Shown one piece after another: positions 5,709-11,206 of a stretch of DNA of 11,206 nt (positions within the stretch are counted from its first letter, which is position 1; the number at the start of each line of letters is the position of its first letter). Where the stretch lies: assembly GCA_965369035.1 (NCBI GenBank), contig CBDUPF010000117.1:1-11206 (forward strand), read 5' to 3'. Both the position numbers and the translations under genes were made by a program. The notes beneath the pieces were generated by a model. That model worked only from the letters and a program-made list of their open reading frames with translations, was not told where the DNA came from and did no database searches. The DNA comes from Aliishimia sp965369035. Its GTDB lineage: Bacteria; Pseudomonadota; Alphaproteobacteria; Rhodobacterales; Rhodobacteraceae.

Positions 5709-6155
5709 TCACACCCCGCGCGCGGCGCGCAGTTCCGCCACGAGCCCGCGGACGGCCGCCTCCACGAGGTCCAGCGTCTCGTCGAAATCGCGCGTGAAAT
5801 ACGGGTCGGGAACCGTGTCGCGCCCGTCGCCCGCGTACGGGGCCAGTAGCTGCACCGGCGTCGTGGCGTCCGCCGGGCGCAAGCGTTCGATGTGTTCGAT
5901 ATTCTCCGCATCCATGCCGAGTATCAGGTCGAACCGCTCGAAATCCGCGGCCGTGAACTGCCGTGCTCGCAGGTCACCCATCTGGAGTCCCCTCGAGCGC
6001 GCCGCAGCCTGCATCGGAGGATAAGGGGGATCGCCCACGTGCCAGTCGCCGGTCCCGGCGCTGTCGCAGGGGATCTCGGGACAGGCGACGCGGAACACCG
6101 CTTCCGCCGTGGGGGAGCGGCAGATATTGCCGAGACATACGAAGAGCACAGCCAT
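5709..6155 (-). CDS. Low-molecular-weight protein tyrosine phosphatase
   Basis: A 148-residue cytoplasmic phosphatase of the LMW-PTP family. The P-loop C-L-G-N-I-C-R-S (C7 nucleophile, R13) lies right at the N-terminus as expected, and the general-acid aspartate is D117 in V-P-D-P-Y. S-A-G-T-G-D-W-H-V-G-D-P-P is typical of the eukaryote-like and alphaproteobacterial branch rather than arsenate reductases. The physiological target is unknown. The frame is open upstream to 6404, but that part runs into the sirtuin gene; ATG 6155 starts the domain at its usual distance from the P-loop. No clear Shine-Dalgarno sequence is visible; two overlapping hairpins stand directly before the ATG. It is divergent from cobB (115-bp gap) and convergent with lysR. 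Confidence 0.93.
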   Translation of the reverse strand: MAVLFVCLGNICRSPTAEAVFRVACPEIPCDSAGTGDWHVGDPPYPPMQAAARSRGLQMGDLRARQFTAADFERFDLILGMDAENIEHIERLRPADATTPVQLLAPYAGDGRDTVPDPYFTRDFDETLDLVEAAVRGLVAELRAARGV

Positions 6156-6159
6156 GGTG

Positions 6160-6189
6160 CGGGCAGAGTGCCCGGAGCTTTGCTCGGGC
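6160..6189 (-). promoter_or_regulatory. Overlapping alternative hairpins upstream of the tyrosine phosphatase
   Basis: On the minus strand three segments can pair in two exclusive ways. GCCCGAGC (6189-6182) pairs with GCTCCGGGC (6178-6170) with a 1-base bulge and 3-base loop. Alternatively CGGGCA (6174-6169) pairs with TGCCCG (6165-6160) with a 3-base loop. The last arm ends 4 bases before the start codon at 6155. The arrangement resembles a small translational switch, but no ligand-binding domain is evident. Confidence 0.35.
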
Positions 6190-6270
6190 GCAACCACGCT
6201 TGAACGGCTCTTGCGCGGCCGCACCGGGACCTGTTTTCTGTAGGGGCAACAGAAGCAACGGGGCGAACCG

Positions 6271-6972
6271 ATGACGCGGATCGTGATCTTGACGGGTGCG
6301 GGTATCTCCGCCGAAAGCGGGCTCGGCACCTTCAGGGACGAAGGCGGGCTCTGGTCGCAGTACCGGATCGAAGATGTGGCGACGCCGGAGGCCTTCGAGC
6401 GCAACCCCGAGCTGGTGGTGAATTTCTACAACCAGCGCCGGGCGCAAGCCGCCGAGGCAACCGCCAATGACGCCCATCTGGCGCTGGCCCGACTGGAGGC
6501 GGAGCATGATGGCGAGGTTCTCGTGGTGACGCAGAACGTGGACGGCCTGCACGAACGGGCGGGGTCGCGGAGCGTCCTGCACATGCACGGGCAGCTCGAC
6601 CAGGCGCTGTGCGCGATGTGCGACCATCGCTGGGCCGCGCCGTTGACCATGCACCCGGGCGATACGTGCCCGCGCTGCGCGTCACCTGCGGCGCGTCCCG
6701 ACGTCGTCTGGTTCGGAGAGATGCCCTATCACATGGAGGAGATCGACGATGCGCTCGGCGCGGCCGATATCTTCGTGTCCATCGGCACATCCGGCAATGT
6801 CTACCCTGCCGCCGGGTTCGTGCAGGCCGCTCGCATGGCCGGAGCGCACACCATCGAGCTGAACCTCGAGCCTTCCGACGGCGCGTCGCTCTTTGCGGAG
6901 ACGCATTTCGGACCCGCAACGCAGGTGGTGCCGGCGTGGGTTGACCGGGTTCTGGCCGCCAGCCCTGCGTGA
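6271..6972 (+). CDS. cobB: CobB-type sirtuin, NAD-dependent protein lysine deacylase
   Basis: A 233-residue sirtuin that removes acyl groups from lysine using NAD, releasing nicotinamide and O-acyl-ADP-ribose. NAD-binding motifs are G-A-G-I-S-A-E-S-G (residues 9-17) and T-Q-N-V-D-G-L-H-E-R-A-G (87-98). The catalytic histidine is H106 in H-M-H-G. Four zinc cysteines are present at C114, C117, C133 and C136. Y53 and R56 in F-Y-N-Q-R-R match the class III Tyr/Arg pair (Y92/R95 in E. coli CobB) that binds acidic acyl groups, so desuccinylase activity is expected besides deacetylation. The length matches short CobB forms with no N-terminal extension. The ATG at 6271 is directly before the first beta strand. 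It converges on the PCuAC gene with 21 bases between the coding regions. Confidence 0.95.
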   Translation: MTRIVILTGAGISAESGLGTFRDEGGLWSQYRIEDVATPEAFERNPELVVNFYNQRRAQAAEATANDAHLALARLEAEHDGEVLVVTQNVDGLHERAGSRSVLHMHGQLDQALCAMCDHRWAAPLTMHPGDTCPRCASPAARPDVVWFGEMPYHMEEIDDALGAADIFVSIGTSGNVYPAAGFVQAARMAGAHTIELNLEPSDGASLFAETHFGPATQVVPAWVDRVLAASPA

Positions 6973-6985
6973 GACGGGCGGCCAG
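6952..6985. terminator. Hairpin across the cobB stop, between convergent genes
   Basis: CTGGCCGCC and GGCGGCCAG form a perfect 9-bp stem with a 16-base loop that holds the cobB stop codon (6970-6972). There is no T-run on either strand. It lies between convergent cobB and the PCuAC gene and may act as a shared transcript-end structure. Confidence 0.35.
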
Positions 6986-6993
6986 ACGGCGGC

Positions 6994-7455
6994 TCAGTTG
7001 CCGTGACCGTGGCCGTGACTGCCCTGACGCTCGTTGTCGACCGGGATCTCCACGTCGATATCGCCCGCCGCCTCGAAGGTGAGGGTCACGGAGATGGTCT
7101 CGCCATCCTCGAACGGCGTCTCGAGCCCCATGAACATGACATGGTCGCCCCCGCGCTTGAGCATGTGCATGCCGTTCGCGGGCACGGCGAAACCGTCCTC
7201 CACCTCGCGCATCTTCATCACTCCGTTCTCGTCTTCGATATGGGGGTGCAGTTCCACGCGGGCGGCCACGTCGGACCGGGCGGCAACCAGACGGTCGTCG
7301 GTATCGCCATTGTTGTGGATGACAAAGAACGCCGCGCCGGAATGCGGCCCGCTGCGGGCAAAGGCGTCCTCGATCGTGATGGGGGAGTCGTCGGCAAGGG
7401 CGGGCAGGCAGACGAATGCGGCCAGCGTCGCGCCGGCGATGGATTTCAGGAACAT
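6994..7455 (-). CDS. PCuAC-family periplasmic copper chaperone
   Basis: A 153-residue exported protein of the PCuAC (DUF461) family, periplasmic Cu(I) carriers that help load the CuA/CuB sites of cytochrome c oxidase. The N-terminus is a signal peptide (residues 1-21, ending A-L-A before D-D-S). The copper motif of His and Met residues is visible: H70/H72, M80/M82, H96-adjacent methionines (M96, M98) and H105-x-M107 in G-G-D-H-V-M-F-M-G; the spacing is close to the family motif. An extra C-terminal tail S-H-G-H-G-H-G-N adds three histidines and may be a further metal site. It lies 52 bases behind the small secreted cysteine protein on the same strand, so the two probably form a copper-handling pair. 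No oxidase genes are in the window. Confidence 0.92.
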   Translation of the reverse strand: MFLKSIAGATLAAFVCLPALADDSPITIEDAFARSGPHSGAAFFVIHNNGDTDDRLVAARSDVAARVELHPHIEDENGVMKMREVEDGFAVPANGMHMLKRGGDHVMFMGLETPFEDGETISVTLTFEAAGDIDVEIPVDNERQGSHGHGHGN

Positions 7456-7507
7456 GTGTTGTCTTCCCTAGGTCGGTTTGCGTGATGTCGAACAGGTCTG
7501 AAGTGGG

Positions 7508-7852
7508 TCAGACCAACGGGGGATCACGGGCCGACAGGTGCGGACGTTCGGCGTGGAGGAGCGATTCCGCGGCAAAGGGCCAATCGACATGGGACAGGTT
7601 CGCGGGGCACTCGGCCTCGGCCAGACATGTCAGGTTGAAACCGAAGAGCGCCTGCATCCCGTCAACGCAGAGCTGCGGCGGACTGGTCGGGCGACCGTCG
7701 GCATCGGTAAAGATCATCACCGCGCCTTGCCCGGTGCAGAGGATCAGCTGCCCCTCCGCCGGCGCCTGACCGCGGGCGAAAGCCATGCCCTGCGCCGTGA
7801 CGACCAGGATCAGGCTCAGGACAACCGCGGAAAATGACGATGCCACACGCAT
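7508..7852 (-). CDS. Small secreted cysteine-containing protein, DUF2946-like
   Basis: A 114-residue protein with a clear signal peptide (hydrophobic residues 5-20, likely cleavage near A-F-A at 26). The mature part has four cysteines (C39, C62, C76, C82) in L-C-T-G-Q-G, P-Q-L-C-V-D-G and L-T-C-L-A-E-A-E-C-P, and the segment F-T-D-A-D-G-R-P resembles DUF2946-type proteins found beside copper genes. It precedes the PCuAC gene on the same strand. A periplasmic role in copper binding or delivery is inferred from this context; the biochemical function is not established. No Shine-Dalgarno sequence precedes the ATG, and the best promoter would leave a leader of only a few bases. The start is fixed by the signal peptide. 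Confidence 0.75.
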   Translation of the reverse strand: MRVASSFSAVVLSLILVVTAQGMAFARGQAPAEGQLILCTGQGAVMIFTDADGRPTSPPQLCVDGMQALFGFNLTCLAEAECPANLSHVDWPFAAESLLHAERPHLSARDPPLV

Positions 7853-7865
7853 GGGATTGAGGTAG

Positions 7866-7893
7866 GCGATAGCCCCCGGGCGTGCAACGTCAA
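7866..7893 (-). promoter_or_regulatory. Possible promoter of the copper-handling pair
   Basis: On the minus strand TTGACG (7893-7888) and TATCGC (7871-7866) are 16 bases apart, right behind the rpmB terminator. The start site would fall near 7859, only about 7 bases before the ATG at 7852, implying a nearly leaderless mRNA. Confidence 0.45.
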
Positions 7894-7900
7894 AACGACA

Positions 7901-7928
7901 AGGCCCCGCGCGTCACCGCGCAGGGCCT
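7901..7928 (-). terminator. Intrinsic terminator of rpmB
   Basis: On the minus strand AGGCCCTGCGCG and CGCGCGGGGCCT form a 12-bp stem with a single G-U pair and a GTGA (GNRA-type) tetraloop, followed by TGTCGTTTT. It lies 22 bases after the rpmB stop and separates rpmB from the copper-handling pair. The T-tract is interrupted, as is common in GC-rich alphaproteobacteria. Confidence 0.75.
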
Positions 7929-7950
7929 CTGAAAAAAACGGTCGTCGGGG

Positions 7951-8241
7951 TCAGGCGTTCGCGGCCTGAGCCTTCACGATTTCCTTCTTGACCTTCAGCG
8001 CGTTGGCGCTCAGATCCGCATCCTTGGCCTTCAGAAGGAAGGCATCCAGACCGCCGCGGTGATCGACCGACCGCAGCGCATGTGCGGAGATCCGCAGCTT
8101 CACGCCACGGCCCAGCGTTTCGGACTGCAGCGTGGTGTCGTTCAGGTTCGGCAGAAAACGCCGCTTGGTCTTGTTGTTGGCGTGGCTGACATTGTTGCCA
8201 ACCATGGGGCCTTTTCCGGTCAGTTCGCAAACGCGCGACAT
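7951..8241 (-). CDS. rpmB: 50S ribosomal protein L28
   Basis: A 96-residue L28, a structural protein of the large ribosomal subunit. Family signatures are M-S-R-V-C-E-L-T-G-K-G-P-M-V-G-N-N-V-S at the N-terminus, followed by K-T-K-R-R-F-L-P-N-L, and a basic alanine-rich C-terminus with the longer form usual in alphaproteobacteria. The single cysteine (C5) is not part of a zinc CxxC pair. GAGGTAAG lies before the ATG. The gene is monocistronic: it has its own promoter (8344-8372), a leader of about 95 nt with a hairpin, and a strong terminator. Confidence 0.98.
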   Translation of the reverse strand: MSRVCELTGKGPMVGNNVSHANNKTKRRFLPNLNDTTLQSETLGRGVKLRISAHALRSVDHRGGLDAFLLKAKDADLSANALKVKKEIVKAQAANA

Positions 8242-8303
8242 GGGTCTTACCTCATCTATCGGAGCCGGGGTCTCGATCTGACGCGACGACCCGGCAATGC
8301 CAA

Positions 8304-8327
8304 GGGGCGCTGGCCGCGCAGCGCCCC
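8304..8327 (-). promoter_or_regulatory. Hairpin in the rpmB leader
   Basis: GGGGCGCTG and CAGCGCCCC form a perfect 9-bp stem with a 6-base loop. It starts about 10 nt after the predicted rpmB start site and 62 nt before the ATG. There is no T-run, and an rpmB promoter lies upstream of it, so it reads better as a leader element than as the terminator of the GTPase gene, though it could serve both. Autogenous control by L28 is a speculation. Confidence 0.5.
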
Positions 8328-8343
8328 GGAATCTCGTCGGGTG

Positions 8344-8372
8344 TCTCTACGAAGCGGGACAGGCCCCGTCAA
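8344..8372 (-). promoter_or_regulatory. sigma-70-type promoter of rpmB
   Basis: On the minus strand TTGACG (8372-8367) and TAGAGA (8349-8344) are separated by exactly 17 bases, in the gap between the GTPase stop (8386) and rpmB. It is one of the two best promoter matches in the window; the start site would be near 8337. Confidence 0.65.
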
Positions 8373-8385
8373 GGGCTTTCCGCCG

Positions 8386-9357
8386 TCACGATCCGAGCCG
8401 GGCGAGCAGTTCCGCCGCCGCCGCAGTAGGTGTTATCTCGGCCGCGGCGACACGGGCCCCCAGATCGTCGAGCGCGGCGCGGCCCCTGGCCGTCTCCAGC
8501 GGGGCAAGCAACGCCTGGCGGACATCCTCCGCCAGCCAATAGCGCGCCTGTTCCGCCCGGGTCCGATCCCACAACCCGTTCTCGCGCCGCCAGTCGACCA
8601 GCGTGCGCATCGCCTCCCACGCCCCGCGCAGACCGCCCTCCTCCAGCGCGGAGACCATGCGGGCCTGCGGATATCCCTCGGGATCCTGCGGCCGCTTGCG
8701 AAGCAGACGAAGCGCGCCGGAGTAATCCGCGCAGGTCCGTGAAGCGGCCGGCTTCAGATCGCCATCCGCCTTGTTGATCAGGATCAGGTCGGCAATCTCC
8801 ATGATCCCGCGCTTGACCCCCTGCAACTCGTCGCCCCCCGCCGGTGCGAGCAGCAGGACGAAGATGTCCGACAGCTGCGCCGCCACCGTTTCCGATTGGC
8901 CCACGCCCACCGTCTCGATCAACACCACGTCGAAGCCCGCCGCCTCGCAGAGGCTGACCGCTTCCCGCGTGCGCCGCCCCACCCCGCCCAGGTGGCTCTG
9001 GCTCGGCGAAGGACGGATGAAGGCGTTGGGGTCGCGCGCCAGCTGGTCCATCCGCGTCTTGTCGCCCAGAATCGACCCGCCGGTGCGGGCGGAGGACGGA
9101 TCGATCGCCAGCACCGCCACTCGCAGCCCGTCCCCGGTCAGCATCGACCCGAAGCTCTCGATGAAGGTCGACTTGCCGACACCCGGCGTGCCGGACAGCG
9201 CGATGCGCATCGCCTGCCGATCCACGGGCAGCGATTCGAGCAGTTCCACCGCCTGCTCGCGGTGATCCTTGCGTGCGCTTTCCACCAGCGTGATCGCCCG
9301 GGCCAGCGCCCGGCGCTCGCCTGCCATCAGGCGCGTTCTGAGGTCATCCAGATTCAT
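8386..9357 (-). CDS. meaB: MeaB/ArgK-family G-protein chaperone
   Basis: A 323-residue P-loop GTPase of the MeaB/ArgK family. MeaB protects and reloads adenosylcobalamin in methylmalonyl-CoA mutase, the last step of propionyl-CoA assimilation to succinyl-CoA. Motifs in order are Walker A G-T-P-G-V-G-K-S (residues 56-63), D-P-S-S-A with G-D-K-T-R-M (86-103), R-P-S-P-S-Q-S-H-L-G-G-V (115-126), E-T-V-G-V-G-Q-S-E (148-156) and the guanine-specificity motif N-K-A-D (195-198). The C-terminal helices are of normal length. The frame is open upstream to 9672 across the hrpB start; ATG 9357 is chosen because the family's N-terminal helix begins there, though no strong ribosome-binding site is seen. The mutase genes are not in the window. 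It is divergent from hrpB with a 79-bp gap. Confidence 0.93.
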   Translation of the reverse strand: MNLDDLRTRLMAGERRALARAITLVESARKDHREQAVELLESLPVDRQAMRIALSGTPGVGKSTFIESFGSMLTGDGLRVAVLAIDPSSARTGGSILGDKTRMDQLARDPNAFIRPSPSQSHLGGVGRRTREAVSLCEAAGFDVVLIETVGVGQSETVAAQLSDIFVLLLAPAGGDELQGVKRGIMEIADLILINKADGDLKPAASRTCADYSGALRLLRKRPQDPEGYPQARMVSALEEGGLRGAWEAMRTLVDWRRENGLWDRTRAEQARYWLAEDVRQALLAPLETARGRAALDDLGARVAAAEITPTAAAAELLARLGS

Positions 9358-9436
9358 GGCCGACTTGATGGCGAAGCCACCCCGACTTGTCCAGAGGCCC
9401 CTACAAACTCCCCCGCGCAGCCTGTATCGGAACGCC

Positions 9437-11206
9437 ATGACCGATGCATTGCCGATCACGGACATCCTCGATGATATCGTTCGGGCGCTGGCCACGCAGG
9501 GCCGCGCGGTCGTCCAGGCGCCGCCCGGCGCGGGCAAGACCACGCTCGTGCCACTGCACCTCCTTGCGCACGTCCCGGGCCGGATCCTCGTGCTGGAGCC
9601 GCGCCGGCTCGCCGCGCGCCACGCGGCCGAACGGATGGCGGTGCTGCACGGATCGACGCCCGGCGACGTCATCGGTTACCGGATGCGGGGAGAGACCCGC
9701 GTCAGCGACCGCACCCGGATCGAAGTCGTCACCGAAGGCGTCCTGACCCGGATGCTGCAGACCGAGCCCGACCTGCCCGGCGTGTCGCTCGTCGTCTTCG
9801 ACGAATTCCACGAACGTTCGCTCAATGCCGATCTGGGCCTCGCGCTCTGCCTCGAGGTCTGCGAGGCGCTGCGCGACGACCTGCAACTTCTCGTCATGTC
9901 GGCCACTCTTGACGCCGACCCCGTGGCCGACCTGCTGGCCGCGCCGATCCTCACCTCGGAGGGCCGCAGCTTCCCGGTCGATATCCGGTTTCTGCCCCGC
10001 CCCCTGGGACCGGGCCGGTGGGAACCCGCGCTGCACGATCTCGTGGCGCAGGCGGTGGCGGAAACGGACGGCGGCGTGCTCGTCTTCCTGCCGGGCGAGC
10101 CCGAAATCCGGCGCGCGCAGAACGCTCTCTCCTCCCGCCTGCCGGCGGACTGCCACATCCTTCCCCTCTATGGCGCCCTGCCCTTCGATGCGCAGCGCCG
10201 CGCGACGACGCCGCTCGCGAAGGGGCGCAAGATCGTGCTGGCGACCTCGATCGCCGAAACATCGCTGACACTGCCCGACATCTCGGTCGTCGTCGATGCG
10301 GGACGCGCGCGGCGGGCGCGGTTCGATCCCGGCTCCGGCATGTCGCGGCTGGTCACCGAACGCGCATCGAAGGCGGAATCGACCCAGCGCGCGGGCCGTG
10401 CGGGCCGCGTGGGACCCGGGATCTGCTACCGGCTCTGGACCCGCGGGGAGGAGGGCGCCCTGCCCGCTTTCGCTCCGGCGGAGATCGAAACCGCCGATCT
10501 TGCGCCCCTGGCACTGGAACTCGCGAACTGGGGTGCTGCGCCGGAGGATCTCGCCTTCCTGACACAACCCAACGTGGGCAGTTATGCGGAGGCGCAGACA
10601 CTCCTGCAGATGCTGGGCGCGCTCGATTCAGCGGCGCGGGTGACCCCGCATGGCCGCAAGCTCGCTGCCCTGCCGCTTCACCCCCGTCTCGGTCACATGC
10701 TGCTGGTCGCCGGGGCGCAGGCCGCGCCGCTCGCGGCATTGCTCTCCGATCGCGATCCGCTGCCCGACGCGGGAACCGACCTCGCCGCACGTCTCAAAGC
10801 GCTCGCCGGCACCGGCAGGAGCCCGGGACTGTCCCGCATCCGTACGGAGGCTGCACGGCTGCGCAAGCTCTCCCGCAAGGGCGACCCGGACCCGCTGGAA
10901 CCCGGCGAGATGGCGGCCCTGGCCTATCCCGACCGTGTGGGCCTGCACCGCACGGGCGACGCACCGCGCTACCTGCTCTCGGGCGGCAAGGGTGCCTATC
11001 TCGACGACGGCGACGCGATGGGAAATCTGCGCCTGTTGGTGGCCACGGACCTCGACGGGGATACCCGCAACGCCCGGATCCGGCAGGCGGTGCCGATCAC
11101 GGACAGCGGCTTGCGCGCGCTTTTCGCCGACCAGATTGCCTGGCACGACCTGTGTGAATGGTCCCGTCGGGACAATCGCGTCATCGCCCGTCAGCAGGAG
11201 CGTTTC
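9437..11206 (+). CDS. hrpB: ATP-dependent helicase HrpB (3' end beyond window)
   Basis: The first 590 codons of a DEAH-family superfamily 2 helicase. HrpB proteins are usually about 800-850 residues, so roughly the last quarter lies beyond the right edge; the frame is open with no stop. Motifs are Walker A P-P-G-A-G-K-T-T (residues 29-36), D-E-F-H (122-125) in F-D-E-F-H-E-R-S, S-A-T (155-157), the T-S-I-A-E-T-S-L-T segment and motif VI Q-R-A-G-R-A-G-R (317-324). D-E-F-H in place of D-E-A-H is usual for HrpB. The RNA or protein partner in bacteria is poorly defined. The ATG at 9437 has only a weak GGA upstream, but Walker A falls at the expected distance from the start. It is divergent from meaB. 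Confidence 0.95.
   Translation, partial: MTDALPITDILDDIVRALATQGRAVVQAPPGAGKTTLVPLHLLAHVPGRILVLEPRRLAARHAAERMAVLHGSTPGDVIGYRMRGETRVSDRTRIEVVTEGVLTRMLQTEPDLPGVSLVVFDEFHERSLNADLGLALCLEVCEALRDDLQLLVMSATLDADPVADLLAAPILTSEGRSFPVDIRFLPRPLGPGRWEPALHDLVAQAVAETDGGVLVFLPGEPEIRRAQNALSSRLPADCHILPLYGALPFDAQRRATTPLAKGRKIVLATSIAETSLTLPDISVVVDAGRARRARFDPGSGMSRLVTERASKAESTQRAGRAGRVGPGICYRLWTRGEEGALPAFAPAEIETADLAPLALELANWGAAPEDLAFLTQPNVGSYAEAQTLLQMLGALDSAARVTPHGRKLAALPLHPRLGHMLLVAGAQAAPLAALLSDRDPLPDAGTDLAARLKALAGTGRSPGLSRIRTEAARLRKLSRKGDPDPLEPGEMAALAYPDRVGLHRTGDAPRYLLSGGKGAYLDDGDAMGNLRLLVATDLDGDTRNARIRQAVPITDSGLRALFADQIAWHDLCEWSRRDNRVIARQQERF

Noticed and set aside
6156..6404. N-terminal extension of the tyrosine phosphatase up to 6404
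   Set aside because: It runs into cobB, and LMW-PTP proteins begin only a few residues before the P-loop cysteine.
9358..9672. N-terminal extension of MeaB up to 9672
   Set aside because: It would overlap the start and Walker A of divergent hrpB and has no family similarity.
9401..10567. 388-residue open frame on the minus strand opposite hrpB
   Set aside because: Antisense to a helicase with all motifs intact; its translation has no recognisable family features.
10018..11157. 379-residue open frame on the plus strand within hrpB
   Set aside because: Lies in another frame of hrpB; arginine-rich shadow. The true helicase frame stays open to the window end.
1..11206. Mobile elements, CRISPR arrays, phage or toxin-antitoxin genes
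   Set aside because: No transposase or integrase motifs, no regularly spaced repeats and no recognisable toxin-antitoxin pair; gene content and composition look uniform.

Overview
The window looks like ordinary chromosome from an alphaproteobacterium, most likely of the Rhodobacteraceae (Roseobacter group). This rests on high GC content, tight ATGA-overlapping gene pairs, the infA-maf-RNase E/G-yacG-tRNA-Phe order, and the HpsN-like, PCuAC and MeaB/HrpB proteins. The genus assignment is inference from recognised protein families; no database was searched. I see no insertion sequence, phage gene, integron or CRISPR array.

Layout from left to right. (1) 1-2123, minus strand: a housekeeping cluster read from right to left, with translation initiation factor IF-1 (infA), a Maf nucleotide pyrophosphatase, a compact RNase E/G-family protein, the small zinc protein YacG, and a tRNA-Phe cut by the window edge that has its own promoter. 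The genes are 1 nt apart or overlap by ATGA. (2) 2297-5702: a small accessory-looking module. A histidinol-dehydrogenase-like enzyme resembling HpsN (sulfopropanediol 3-dehydrogenase) is followed by a nitrilase-superfamily amidohydrolase on the minus strand. A LysR regulator is divergent from both, and the 174-bp gap between them holds a strong palindrome of LysR-box form. (3) 5709-6972: a low-molecular-weight tyrosine phosphatase (minus) and a CobB-type sirtuin (plus), divergent from each other. (4) 6994-7852, minus: a small secreted cysteine-containing protein (DUF2946-like) and a PCuAC periplasmic copper chaperone. (5) 7901-8372, minus: rpmB (ribosomal protein L28) with a clear promoter, a leader hairpin and a strong terminator. 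(6) 8386-11206: a MeaB/ArgK GTPase (minus), divergent from the helicase hrpB (plus), which runs off the right edge.

Most of the window is core information processing and maintenance. The most notable points are these. The RNase E/G protein ends where the family's zinc-link CPxC motif would begin, and the ATGA-coupled yacG starts with M-T-C-P-x-C. The HpsN-like/nitrilase/LysR module has no sulfonate-pathway genes beside it and may act on a different substrate. Several 5' leaders (infA, rpmB, the tyrosine phosphatase, the tRNA) carry short perfect hairpins that could be regulatory. I do not see clear evidence for a wholly new multi-gene system.
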